Positions 1 to 10,551 of a DNA stretch of 64,000 nucleotides are shown piece by piece. A model generated the notes under the pieces. The model saw only the letters and a list, made by a program, of their open reading frames with translations. It did no database searches and was not told where the DNA came from. The stretch spans positions 169,341,453 to 169,405,452 of the forward strand of contig CM062290.1 of assembly GCA_031216915.1 (NCBI GenBank). Direction: 5' to 3'. The number at the start of each line of letters is the position of its first letter. Position 1 is the first letter of the stretch. The position numbers and the translations under genes are program-made. This DNA is from Pictodentalium vernedei (taxonomy: Eukaryota > Mollusca > Scaphopoda > Dentaliida > Dentaliidae).

Positions 1-664
1 GGTGGAATTCATTTCGAGGTTTAATTCTATTCGAAATCCTCTTTCTGATTCCATTCTAGATCTGATTCTAACCATAATTTGCGATTCACTGGACCCTAAT
101 CCAGGTCTGGCATTCTTTAGGAGTGCAGGAGTGCTGCACGCCTACTGTACACCTAGAAAAAATTGAGGAGGGCAATTTTTTGCACCCCTTGATCTTCTGG
201 AATGTCAGACCTGTTTGGACTGCCTTTAAAATCTATTACCGTTTCGTCCCCTGAGTTCAGGAGACGATTTGTCAATGTTGCATTGATTCGCATTAATTCA
301 TGACCCATTCTGTGTTGCTTTTCGATAGATTTTGAGTGTAGAAGACAGTTACATAAGAACTGAATGCAACATTTTTGAATAATGAGAAGTGTGTGCTAAT
401 TTTTCCACCATGTTGCTGAATGTAATACAATTTTTCAGTCACAATATTAATACCTTGAAGTGAATATAACCAAAATAGCATACAAGTTTTTTACAACTGA
501 TTTGCAGTCCTTGATTTTCTAGATTTCCAGGCCTGCAAATCGCAACCTTTATGGAGTTTAACGTTGAAAAGAACAATGAGGCTCGTGAAGACAAACAACA
601 ACTCGAACATAATTTACTGACCAAACTCTTTAACTTTATTTTCTTCATTTTTTCGTTCTTTTAG
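1..664 (+). other. Intron of calmodulin-like gene 1 (right part)
   Basis: Non-coding and AT-rich. The first 90 bases hold degenerate TTCGA/GATTC-rich sequence resembling that at 55560-55620, 56050-56090 and 59840-59910, so an old repeat shared with gene 2 introns is likely. Nothing else is recognised up to the acceptor at 664. Confidence 0.5.
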
Positions 665-907
665 GTGACGGTACAATTGATTACAACGAATTTGTCTCAA
701 TTATGGCCAGGAAATTTACAGAAGATCTGAGCGAGGAGAAGATTCGCGATGCTTTCAAAGTTTTCGACAAAGAAGAAAATGGATACATTAGTGCAGCTCA
801 GTTACGTCATGTGATGACGAACCTTGGCGAAAAACTCTCGCATGAGGAAGCTGAGGAAATGATCACGGAAGCGGACATTGACGGAGACGGGAAAATATAT
901 TATGAAG
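665..907 (+). CDS. Calmodulin-like gene 1, penultimate exon
   Basis: The acceptor is a T-rich tract ending in ttttag at 659-664, and the donor is gaag|gtctgt, a GT site with weak extended consensus. Both edges fall in phase 1, as in the corresponding exon of gene 2 (61450-61692), which has exactly the same length of 243 nt. Vertebrate calmodulin genes split this stretch with one more intron inside EF-hand 3; here it is uninterrupted. Confidence 0.9.
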
Positions 908-3900
908 GTCTGTATGTGTGTTAACCCTTTACCTAACATGAAAAGCAGACGACACTTACAAAAAAAAATTTTGAATAACTAATTTTTTTCATTTTTTGTC
1001 TCAAAAACATAGGTTATGACCCCTCGTTGGAACGAGCTCGACGAGCTCGTTCCAACGAGGGGTCATAACCTATGTTTTTGAGACAAAAAATGAAAATATT
1101 TTGAACTTTAATTGGCGATTTTTGAGAATAGCGCTGGCCGGTTTTGGCCGTTACGTTGGGTAAAGGGTTAAGTACCAGAAGAACAGGCCCCACAGCATTC
1201 ATATTACTGATTTCTATACAACTGGAATGCTGGAAGGTCAACGAAAAACGTTGCAAATTCACTGTACCTCTCCTATCGCTCAAAATCTCGCCGTGTCAAA
1301 CAATGCGTAACTCCTCCAATTGGTGACGTTAGATGACGTGAAGGCCGTTACGCTGTGGTCTAGCACTAAAACCAGTGACGTGGTATGAACTTCCAATATC
1401 ATCACTTGTTTTTGTATGTGCCATTAATATCCAACTTGCATTGTCAAGCAAAATGTGTACATCATCAACATGCTCCTTGTTCGCAAACACCAATCTTCAT
1501 TCTTTTAAACGCAAGTGGCGATTGCAGGGCGACGGGAAATTTAGTCTTGTCGAGAAAACGTTTTTTTCTGAGTATTTTCCATTTATGGGGACAAATGAGT
1601 CCCCCTCCCACCCACACCGACTTTTAAGATGGCGGAAGCTTGAAAACTTTCCTTTTTGTGGTCAATGAACTTTCTTACCATCCAGCTGAAATGCGATGGA
1701 AACAGGCAGAATACATGTCCATCTGTTATTTCACCTGAATGTGAGCCTTTCCGCCAAAAATGTTTTTTCCCGCCGATCATACACATTACTTCATATACTG
1801 TGTGTGGCTGAAGACATGTATGATCGCGCGTGTGTGTGTGTGTGTGGAGGAGGCATGCAAATGAAGTAGTCATCACGAGACTACGATTCATATCGAAGGA
1901 ACAAATAGGGTACCATGAGGTCTTCAACTGAAAAAGAGACGACCGCTTCAATGGATGTTGCTTTGGGGTGAGAGATGAGAGGATACTTGAACTGCTTGAA
2001 TTAATTTTCGAGTGGCCTTATAAATTTCTATTTATTTATTTATTTATTTACTTATTGCTGCTTAATGCTACATCAGCATCTAAGGCTATATCGTGGCGAT
2101 GAAAAATATGAATTATAAAAGATTTTACTTGAAATAAAATTGGGTCTATGAAATCTGGAAATAACTTGAGGAATAACAATGAGTAGTGAAAGGAATAATG
2201 AAATGAAAGTGTCAATGACACTGTAGCTCAACTTGACAAACATGAACTTGGTAAGTTATAAATGAAATGGCAAAATTGAAGATCATTGGTACCAATGTTA
2301 TTTGGTGAAATTTCAACATAACAGCATTGTGTGTGCACAAAATTAGAGTAATCCATGCATTTTTAAATGTAAACTGTAAGACTGGCTAAAGGAAGAATGT
2401 TGATATGCAAATGCAGTATGTTCAGAGGTTATTGTAAATGGCAATTTTTTTCACAGAAATGAATGCTAATCAATAGCTCTTACCTAAAGGTCTTGAGTAA
2501 TGAGCGCACCAAGTTCAAAAACAATCTTATGATAAATGTGGCCTGTAGGCCATGTCAAACAAAAATGTTGATGCACAAATGCAATAAATTCAAAGATTGT
2601 TGCTAATAGCAACAGTTTTGGATGGAAAAATCAATAGCTCCTACCTTTGTCATCCTGCATAAGCATACAAAGTTTCAAAACAACCTGATAATGAATGTGC
2701 CCTCTGAGGCATGCCAAAGGAAGATGTTAATGCACAAATGCACTAAGTAGAAGGTTATTGCTTGTGGCAATGTTTTTTGGGTTTTTTATGGAAATTCATA
2801 AAAATATCCCACAGAGAGTGCAAAAGGGATAAGTTGATACACAAATGCAGTAAGTTCAAATGGTGGTGATAACGACAATAATTTTTCATGGGAATGACAA
2901 AAAGCAATAGCTCACATCTAGAGGTCACACCGAACACACATACCAAGTTTCAAAGTGATCCGATGATAAATGTGCCCTGAAGTGTGTGTTAAAGGAAAAT
3001 ATTGAGGTCTGACTAAACTAAGTTCAAAGGTCAGCGGCAACATTTTTTGACAGAAATGGAAGAAAATTGACAGCTCCCATATAGATGTCACGCCACACAA
3101 GCACACCAAGTTTACAAGCGATCCAATCATAAATGTTCCCTGCAGGGTGTGTCAAAGGGAAATATTGATGCTTAACTGCACTAAGTTTTTACTAAGTTCA
3201 TCGAAGGACATTGCCAGTGGCAACATGTTTTGATGGAAATCGAAGAAAATCGACAGCTCCCATCTAGAGGTAACCCCAAACAAGCATCAACGGTTTCAAA
3301 CCGATATGATCATAAATGTGCCATGTAGGGCATGCCTAGGGAATATATTGATGCCTGACTAAACTTAGTTCAAAGATCGTTGCCAGAGGCAACACTTTTT
3401 GAAGGACGGGAATGGAAGAAAATCAATAGCTCCCATCTAGAAGTCACCCCAAAACAGGCATGCCAGGTTTCAAAGCAATCCGATCATAAATGTGCCCTGT
3501 ACGGTGTGCCAAAGGGAAATATTGAGGTGACTAAACTAAGTTCTAAGAACGTTGGCCACGGCAACATTGTTTGATGGAAATGGATGAAAATCGATGTCTC
3601 CCATCTAGAGGTCACCTCAAACAAGCATGACAGGTTTCAAAGCATTCCGATCATTAATGTGCCCTGTAGGGTGTGCCAAAGGGTAATATTGAGGTCTGAC
3701 TAAACTAATTTCTAAAAACATTGGCCGCGGCAACATTTTTTGACGGAAATGGAAGAAAATCGATAGCTCCCATCTAGAGGTCACCTCAAACAAGCAGGCC
3801 AGGTTTCAAAGCAATCCGATCATAAATGTGCCCTGTTGGGTGTGCCAAAGGGAAATATTGAGGTCTGACTAAACTAAGTTCTAAGAACGTTGGCTGCGAC

Positions 3901-6561
3901 ATCAATTTTTGACGGAAATTGAAGAAAATCGATAGGTCCCATCTAGAGGTCACCCCAAACAAGCATACCAAGTTTCAAACGGATCTGATCATAAATACTA
4001 CGTGTGAGGTATGCCAAAGGAAATTGTGGACGTACGTACGTACGTACGCCCGGACGTACGTACGTACATACGTACGTACTTACGCCGACGGACGAGAAGT
4101 GATGGCAATAGCTCAGCTTGACTTTGTCAAGTTGAGCTAAAAATGAGACAGTTGTTTAAAATTTGCTTTGTAAGTCAACATGATGAACAGATAGAGGATA
4201 TCTGCGCTATTTTAGTGAATATCGGGAATTATCGCATGAGTGTGGACTTGAAAGTTTTATTTTTCACGAGCGCTTGCGGGAGTGAAAAATAATATTTTCA
4301 GGAACATACGAAAAATAAAAAAAATAGCACAGATGGTCTTTTTCTTTTTGCTGCATGACATTTTACTGATCTATATTCAACCCAATTCGACTGCAAACAC
4401 GTACATTTCCAAACAATAACAAAGATACGCTGATCGTAAATATTCATAATAAATATGAATATAAGAGAGTTTAAAGGAATAAAAGCAACTTAAAATTTAT
4501 TTAAAAGTTTGGTTTCCTTGCGAAACGATAGAATATTATGAGGGTTTGTGTTGTAATACAAGTCTCTCAGAGAAACTGCAATAAAGGACTGCCGCCAAAC
4601 AAGGCTAAAATCTATACAGAACAAAAGAATGTGCCCCATTCTCAATACTTGCTAGCAATGAACACATTCTGATCGCATATTATCCTCTTAACGAAAAGGA
4701 ATGCATGAGTCTCCTATGACAAATATGACATCATGTCAAAATATCAGTCTTTTGTTCAGAGGCTACTAGACAAATAATTATTGTTACCAATATTAGGTCG
4801 AAAAGTATAGAGCTTGTTATATATATATGGTCTATGGCGCTGGTCCAGTTTCGCTAGGCGATTGGTGCCGCAGAAGTGTACTCTCATCAAGGCAGTGGTT
4901 CGATCCGCATCGGCGTCAGAATCTTTCATTCTATATATATATATAATATAAAGAACAATGTAGAAAGATGTTTATCATTACAGCCCGACCGAAATATATA
5001 CAGCAACATACCACTGTGATGTTGTCCTCGCCAAACCTCTGCACTCTCGATTCTCTTGATATTTCGTCACCGGAGTGCTAGAATGTCCTATGTCCCCTAT
5101 GGGACATAGGACACTCAAGCACTCAGGCGACGATTTGTAATTGACTTAATGAGAGATAACTCTCTGTTACAAATTTTCACAACACACAATGCGCCATCAG
5201 TTTTCATTCTCCATCCTTATGGGAGAAACGCATTTTACCTGGTCGTGACAATGGTTACATCACATTAAATCTGCATTGCAGAGGGATGGTAGTACCAAGG
5301 GATCCCCTCTCTCGGGAATGGGGGTGGGGGTGGGAGAGGGGGAGTACACACCACACGAAACTACTCCGTATTAGCTTACTAATATTTATTAACCCTTTTA
5401 ACTCTAGTGGTATCTTCCATGCCAGTTCAATGGCAGCATTTAGAAGAGTCCATATTCATTATTTGGGGTAGACCAATCAATATTTTCAACGTGCAGCCTC
5501 GGGGCTGCACGTTGAAAATATTGATTGATCTACCCCACACATTTACTGAACAACCATCCTATATAATGATATTATGACGTATCATGTTCCAGGCCGGACA
5601 ACCGTCGCTAGGGATCAAAGGGTTAAAGACGAATATCACTACTTAATTCGCCAACATTCAATTTACTGGAAATCAGAGAGAATTCACCTCTTTTCTAAAC
5701 TTGCTAGTGAGAAACATTACAGAATCAGTCAATGCATTTTATACATTCAAAGTCACTGGAATGAGTGTTCGTCCCTCTGCTAACATTAGCTTCAGCCTAA
5801 TGAAAATGAACATACCATCGCCTCGCTGCTAACGACAGACCCCACAAGAGGAAGGCTATCACGAGGCTACCACGAGTAAACACCACACACCACACACAAC
5901 AACCCCCCCCCCCCCCCCCCCCCATGTATAATATGCGATGTCATCACTAAGTCATACATCATTAACATAATTAAGCAATTCTATTCTGTATATTCAGTCA
6001 CTAGAATGGCAGGGGTTCGCATCTCACCTATGGAACTTTCTGCAGCACCAATCGCAGAGCAACTATTAGCAAGAATGCACCAACCGCGTAAATATCACGG
6101 CTGCCCACATACCCGATTAGAGAACTGCTAATCTACGCCGGCGAGCGCACACCAGACAAGATTACTCCATACTATTATATTTTATTTACTCTTAAAGCCA
6201 CAGATGAATTGTTCAAAATCACTACCGTATATACATATCCATCCAAAGAACTGCAGATGACTTAACAGTGTTCCCATGTCATTGTTGGCTGCCTTCACAG
6301 CCAAAAACACTGTCGGGGTAAATGCAGTCTACCGTTCTCAGGACGAATACCTTTGGCGGAAAACGTTTTCAAAGCAACAAAAAAGTGTCAATTTGTGACT
6401 GTATGGTGTCTTGAGGGATAAAGTCTTTCGGCAGATGTTCGAACCAACAGGAAACCAACCCAGAATGCGCTCCTGACGCTCAGCATTACAATTTCAAATC
6501 AAATTGAGAATCATTTTTCTTTTCAGAGTTTGTGAAGATGTTGTCACCAGATGGAGACTGA
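665..6561 (+). CDS. Calmodulin-like gene 1, 3' part (exons 665-907 and 6527-6561)
   Basis: The 3' end of a calmodulin-family Ca2+ sensor gene; its 5' exons lie left of the window. The 243-nt exon resumes after a Gly codon split as G|GT, the position of the animal calmodulin intron after DAD, and encodes the end of EF-hand 2, the central linker, EF-hand 3 and most of EF-hand 4. It ends at GAA G|gt, and a 5.6-kb intron leads to a 35-nt exon that completes the split Glu and ends in TGA. The protein is clearly diverged: linker [14 protein letters not shown]-3 loop [12 protein letters not shown] with Gln at loop position 12 where Glu normally binds Ca2+ in bidentate fashion, and EF-4 loop [12 protein letters not shown] intact. 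LGEKL in the EF-3/EF-4 linker is conserved. The C-terminus is [11 protein letters not shown], about two residues longer than usual. Family is certain; a calmodulin-like rather than standard calmodulin role is inferred. Confidence 0.88.
921..1171 (+). mobile_element. TTAA MITE family A, copy A1 (piggyBac-type), in gene 1 intron
   Basis: Reference copy of the family. It is flanked by TTAA on both sides, with inverted ends CCCTTTACC / GGTAAAGGG. Inside are a unique left part (GAAAAGCAGACGACAC), a near-perfect palindrome of about 51-bp arms (about 985-1091) centred on GAGCTCGACGAGCTC, and a unique right part (GGCGATTTTTGAGAATAG, GGCCGTTACGTTGGG). There is no ORF, so it must move with help from an unseen transposase. 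TTAA duplication and a CCC start are piggyBac-superfamily traits. It begins 13 bp after the exon 907 splice donor. Confidence 0.9.
1172..2200. other. Intronic stretch with simple repeats and an old dispersed repeat
   Basis: No coding signal. About 1440-1540 resembles 46800-46890 (shared words catcatcaacat, ttcgcaaacac/atc, gcgattg), so it is a copy of an old dispersed repeat. A (GT)n run lies at about 1827-1848 and a (TTTA)n run at about 2027-2052; the latter may be the A-rich tail of a minus-strand retroposon. Confidence 0.5.
2201..4146 (+). mobile_element. Pearl/HINE-like (non-autonomous Helentron-type) element 1
   Basis: The 5' end is atgaaagtgtcaatgacact followed by gtagctcaacttgac, which is repeated inverted at the 3' end. 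The body is about ten degenerate tandem units of roughly 165-185 bp, each with a GTTG-N-CAAC hairpin, a catctagaggtcacc word and a cataaatgtgccctg word. After the units come an (ACGT)n microsatellite (about 4030-4080) and a terminal stem-loop in which AGCTCAGCTTGAC pairs with GTCAAGTTGAGCT around TTT. This order (5' subterminal inverted repeat, core repeats, microsatellite, 3' hairpin) is that of bivalve pearl elements and Helentron-associated elements. It shares both ends with the element at 35270-38603 although the core repeats differ. No Rep/helicase ORF is seen. Confidence 0.72.
4030..4080. repeat. (ACGT)n microsatellite
   Basis: Self-complementary ACGT tandem run with a few substitutions, inside the pearl-like element just before its 3' hairpin. 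Confidence 0.9.
4200..4335. mobile_element. Small palindromic element
   Basis: The ends atctgcgctatttt and aaaatagcacagat are inverted repeats. The interior has ttatttttcac opposite gtgaaaaataa around a short GC-rich loop. This is likely a small MITE or foldback element; no clear target duplication. Confidence 0.4.
4838..4925 (+). pseudogene. tRNA-like fragment (possible SINE head)
   Basis: A box-B-like word ggttcgatccg lies about 50 bp after a degenerate box-A-like stretch, between TA-dinucleotide runs. A cloverleaf cannot be completed cleanly, so this is a tRNA-derived relic rather than a working gene. Confidence 0.3.
5067..5137. repeat. Hairpin (gtcctatgtcccctatggga core)
   Basis: Inverted repeat with the perfect inner arms tgtcctatgtccc / gggacataggaca and further outer pairing (cgtcaccggagtgct with agcactcaggcgacg). 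Probably a palindromic MITE relic in the gene 1 intron. Confidence 0.55.
5389..5626 (+). mobile_element. TTAA MITE family C, copy C1
   Basis: TTAA on both sides with ends CCCTTT and AAAGGG. The core is a palindrome of about 33-bp arms (ggggtagaccaatcaatatt, then cgtgcagcc / ggctgcacg) at about 5465-5535. It shares the CCCTTT ends with families A and B but has an unrelated core and flanking arms. Non-coding. Confidence 0.8.
5627..6526 (+). other. Remaining part of gene 1 last intron
   Basis: Unique-looking non-coding sequence with a 21-base poly-C run at 5903-5923. It ends in the polypyrimidine tract and AG (6525-6526) of the terminal exon. Confidence 0.5.
6527..6561 (+). CDS. Calmodulin-like gene 1, terminal coding exon
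   Basis: A short exon preceded by the polypyrimidine acceptor tcatttttcttttcag. Joined to the split G at 907 it reads Glu-Phe-Val-Lys-Met-Leu and then SPDGD-stop, which matches the E-F-V-x-M-M ending of calmodulin in both phase and position. It is too small for a plain ORF search. No AATAAA occurs in the next 750 bp; the first is in the tail of the SINE ending at 7341. Confidence 0.85.
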
Positions 6562-6975
6562 TCTACATTCTACGGACATTTTGTCAAGAGAAAAAAATTT
6601 CCTGAACAGATGTTTGACTAAATAGTAATAATATTATTTCCAATGAGACAAAGAACTCTGCCATTCTTTCAAATTATCAATTGTGCAGAATCATGTGCCA
6701 ACGAACACATTTGAGGCAAGGTTGATAGCAACTGTCCGAGCTCTCCCCGTCTGACGACGACCTTACGTAGTATAATTTTCAGCCATTCCGTTTCCTTTGC
6801 AGTACACATTACGTCTAAAGGAGTTTTCAACACAGGGGCGTAGGAAGCATTTAGAACTTGGGGGGGGGGGGGGGTACGAAGGCACCCAAACACTGATATA
6901 TATCAATGGTGGCCCACCTACATTGGTGGTAAGGTAGGAATGCAATTTATATCATGACTACCTATTCTACTATTT
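6562..6975 (+). other. Likely 3' UTR of gene 1 and following sequence
   Basis: Directly follows the TGA of calmodulin-like gene 1. No AATAAA or ATTAAA is seen. A poly-G run at about 6861-6874 follows a CAGGGGCGTAGGAAGC word that resembles a hAT-type terminus. The true mRNA end cannot be placed. Confidence 0.35.
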
Positions 6976-7341
6976 GGAAGCCCGGTGGCTCAGTGGTAGA
7001 CTGTCTATGCTAGAAGTCCTGAGTTCGCTCCCCTTCCAGGACGACCCGCGTTGTGTCCTTGAGCATGGCACTTTATCCCGGTTGTATACATGAGGGCACG
7101 ATGACGCCGTATACTAAGGCGTACTACACGTCGATGGTGCACGTGTCTTCAACCACTGTAACTTTGCTTGAGTGGAGCTTGAACAGAGTTTGAATGTTGA
7201 GGAGCTGACAGTTGCTCGTCGATGCTCGGTGGTTCTCTCAGGGTACTCCGGCTTCCTCCGACCGTAAAACTGTCATGGTCACGATTAGCCATTGTACATA
7301 AGTATGTGACCTTAAATACCAATAGATAAATAAATAAAATG
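6976..7341 (+). mobile_element. tRNA-derived SINE, copy 1
   Basis: The head has a box A (TGGCTCAGTGG) and a degraded box B (GAGTTCGCTCC). The body has gttgtgtccttgagca and a block of tactaaggcgtac; the 3' end has ccgtaaaactgtc and an (AAATA)n-type tail. Similar 12-bp flanks (attctactattt at 6964-6975, attccactatat at 7342-7353) look like a target duplication. The tail supplies the first AATAAA downstream of gene 1. Confidence 0.8.
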
Positions 7342-8230
7342 ATTCCACTATATATAAAAAACCTATGACATAAATTTAGCTTTATTATACACCAACCGTG
7401 GTGAACATGTGTGTCTGTGGAGAACACGCCAACAATGGGATTTCAATAGTTAAAATGTACACCTGCACTGGAACTTCATCCAAGTTGACCTTTGATGACC
7501 TAAACCTGAATGCAAACTTGCCTATCGCTCGTCGTCTCGCTAAGAGTGAAATGAAGGCGGCAATTATTTATTACGTTTTAAATGAGTTTACCTCATAAGA
7601 TACCAACATTTAACAAACAAACGTTATTTCGTGTTAATAAAGCATCCATAACTCGAAATAGTATGTTATTACGTTATTAAAATGAAAAAGCCCCGTGATT
7701 TGCGCGTTTCTTTTTTCCATTTCGTTTCGGCAATAAAATTGACAGCGGAAGTACCGCCCATTGATTCTCATGTAAACAAAAACAGATTCGCACGTGTGTA
7801 CGTCTGCTTCTCAGTAAAATCGAGAAAAAATAATAGCTACCCTTAATAAGCTGACGATCATGGTATAAATAAAATATACCCAAATAGCTTGGTGTACCAA
7901 ATATGCACCACTGCGGGAGAAGTAGCGTTAAGGCTCGTGGTTAAAACCACTTCACCAATCGTGGTGAACATTTGGTACATCAAGCTACCAGGGGCCTATT
8001 CTATATAGACAAAGCTGTGGTTGGCACTCGCGCACTTCCACACTGAGATTAAGGCACATTATTGGCTCCACATTTTACTAATTTCCCAGTCTGCCCGAAT
8101 CAATGCTTTGGTCCGGTGGGGGAATTTGAATTTAGAATAAAAATAGGAATGCACTGATGACAATAAGCATCGCCTTCCCTCTCTCATCTTTTGACAAATC
8201 ACTGTGGCTTTCGATCTAATCCGAGACGTG
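7342..8230. other. Intergenic stretch without a recognised gene
   Basis: Apart from the hairpin at 7885-7989, no gene, RNA or named repeat is seen. The short ORFs here have no recognisable motif. Confidence 0.4.
7885..7989. repeat. Hairpin element (tagcttggtgtaccaaat ends)
   Basis: Inverted arms of about 27 bp: tagcttggtgtaccaaatat pairs with atttggtacatcaagcta, and caccac with gtggtg. The inside contains gtggttaaaaccac. A fragment with accgtggtgaacat recurs near 7395. Probable small MITE. Confidence 0.5.
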
Positions 8231-8472
8231 TTAACCCTTTACCTAACATGAAAAGCAGAAGACACTTACAAATAAAATTCTTGAATAACTAATTTTTTTC
8301 ATTTTTTGTCTCGGAAACATAGGTTATGACCCCTCATTGGAACGAGCTCGTTCCAAAGAGGGGTCATAACCTATGTTTTTGAGACAAAATATGAAAATAT
8401 AATGAAAATTAATTGGCGATTTTTTAGAATAGCGCTGGTCGGTTTGGGCCGTTACATTGGGTAAAGGGTTAA
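8231..8472 (+). mobile_element. TTAA MITE family A, copy A2
   Basis: Complete, TTAA-flanked, with CCCTTTACC ends. The centre is shortened: one ACGAGCTCG half is missing, leaving AACGAGCTCGTTCC. The arms carry an unpaired change (CATTGG opposite CCAAAG). Confidence 0.88.
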
Positions 8473-8746
8473 TATAAATCAGCATGTCAAAATGTATTGA
8501 AATCTGAGGTCCACTTTACAAGTAATCACCCAAATATTGAAATTTCAAGTTAAAGGGAGCCAACACAGGATAGTTCCTCACCTATTTTCAAGATCTCATC
8601 GATACGGGTTTTTTTTATTTGCCCAAAGCTGTATTAACACAACAGCACGATAACAAATTTTAGTGAAATCTGAGGTTTACTGTTCAAGTTTTTGCACAAG
8701 CAGTGGAATTTCAAGTAACATTCAACAAGCTAACGGCAGTAACTCT

Positions 8747-9151
8747 CAGTGGTGGCACTACGGGGGGGGGGGGGGGGCATCTGCCCCCCCCCCCCCAAAC
8801 GAAGGCTTTGCCCCCCCCCCCACAGTCCCCCCCCCCCCCCAACCATCTCGCATGCATTTCCATCCACCCTCACACACAAACACATTCAGTCACTCTCTCT
8901 CACACACACACACACCCCTCTCTTTTTTGATTCCCAATAATTTCCCATACACACTTAGCCCAAAGCCTCAGGCTAGCTGATGAACACATCCAGGCAGTAG
9001 AGATTTAAAGACTCGGATGCAAATACTTATAAGTTATAATTAAGTTATGAGCCAACAAAGGCATGTCTATCCATATCCCTTGTCTAATAAAATTCATGGA
9101 TTTCGCATTATGACAGACGGGCATTATCTCCCTTGCACTGTTTATTATTTG

Positions 9152-9192
<41 letters not shown>

Positions 9193-9493
9193 GCACAAAC
9201 CCACCAGACGCGGATCCAGGATTTTTGAAAGGAGGACCGCTAATTACCATTACATTTAGTCGAAACTTGGACCCAAAGTCCATAATATAATTTTTTGGTT
9301 TGGTACAGGACGTACCAAACCAAAAAAGTATATTACGGACTTTGGGTCCAAGTTTGGACTACCTCATAACAAAGTAATGATATGATCCTTTACTTATTTG
9401 CCCCCCTTCATGGGAGTCTGCCCCCCCCCCCCCCCCTAGTCGCCCCCCCCCCCCCCCCAAACACACACAAAAAAATTTCTGGCGCCGCCACTG
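8747..9493. mobile_element. hAT-type non-autonomous element with perfect 8-bp TSD
   Basis: The termini CAGTGGTGGC and GCCGCCACTG are inverted repeats. The flanks GTAACTCT at 8739-8746 and 9494-9501 are identical, the 8-bp duplication expected of hAT transposons. The interior has no transposase: poly-G and poly-C runs, (CA)n and (CT)n microsatellites, and a 105-bp palindrome at 9257-9361. Proline-rich ORFs across it are translations of poly-C. Confidence 0.8.
9257..9361. repeat. Long palindrome inside the hAT-type element
   Basis: Arms of about 45 bp: cttggacccaaagtccataa pairs with ttacggactttgggtccaag, and tttggtttggtac with gtaccaaaccaaa. Outer bases tagtcgaa/ttggacta also pair in part. 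It may be a nested MITE or the palindromic core of its host. Confidence 0.75.
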
Positions 9494-9852
9494 GTAACTC
9501 TCTAAGGTTTTGAGAAATAAAAGCATTCTGGTTCTCGATATTGTCAGAAACTATGTTAATATAGAACAGTGTATCAAATTTTGTTGATATCTAGTGTCCA
9601 TACTGTTTAAGTTATTTCATAACAATAGAGGTTTGGGCAAACGAAGGGCAATAACTCTAGCTTAATTCTCGTCGAATAATGTTGGTTGTTGAAATTGTCC
9701 AAGACATTGATAATACCAAATCTAAAATAAAATCTAACTAAAATCTGACAACTATTAATCAAAACATAAACAAAAAGTTTCGGACGGACAGGATGACGGA
9801 TGGAAGGACAGTCAGAGCACTTTACTTTACCCCTAACTTTTGGGGGTAAAAT
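9494..9852 (+). mobile_element. Possible third pearl/HINE-like element, 3' part
   Basis: Degenerate units with gaaatctgaggt-type words at 8500-8745, interrupted by the hAT element, continue here and end in a GGAC/GGAT-rich microsatellite (about 9780-9815) and a terminal hairpin, ttacccctaacttttgggggtaa. This order resembles the two clear pearl-like elements, but the ends differ and the left limit is not defined. Confidence 0.4.
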
Positions 9853-10500
9853 GTTAGGTAGGGTGAAAAAATATTCGGTTGGGTGAAAACACTCCACACT
9901 GAAATATTTGAATAAAAACAAGACAAGTGGAAGGAGCGAGATATTGATATAAATAGCGAAGGTAGTGGTGAACAATGATACCAAAGAGGAGACCCAGATA
10001 CAAATCTCTATTGAGATAGGGAGAGATTTGAAATACGAATATGTAAGAGATAGGCAATACACTGAAAATCCGAGCCGATACCAAAATTATGGGGACACCG
10101 AAAAAGCGAACCGAACCGAACTAATCACTGAATATCAAAACCTTCGGTATTTTTAAATTTTCCCACATTTATAAGGTCTTGTTGAGGATTTTCATTAAAT
10201 AAGTTACTGACTTTCATTTCAGTTTTGTTAACCCTTGAGGGGGTCTGGGCAGTTGTCCTAAATTCCCACTGGACTTCAACCTGTACAGGTTAAGTTGTTC
10301 AGCGGTGATTTCTTGTGAAGTCTTGTCTGTGTGAAATAGGCCTTTAAATATTAAAGTGTGCTTGGAACAGGTCAAAAATTTACGGTTTTAGTTTTATTTC
10401 GTTACTTCTTTCCATTTTCATGGAGTACAGTACCAGAGATAAATACAGTAAACATAATTTCATAGTACATGTCCGTAGTGGGTATTTACAAATTCACAGT

Positions 10501-10551
<51 letters not shown>

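Noticed and set aside
921-1171. TTAACCC as telomeric repeat
   Set aside because: The TTAACCC word occurs once at each element edge and is never tandem; it is target TTAA plus transposon end.
2201-4146. CRISPR-like or satellite array
   Set aside because: Units are long, degenerate and lack spacers; conserved ends and a 3' hairpin make it a transposable element, and the window is eukaryotic.
8663-8980. Proline-rich ORFs of 63-105 codons
   Set aside because: They are translations of poly-C runs and microsatellites inside a hAT-type MITE, present in all three frames.
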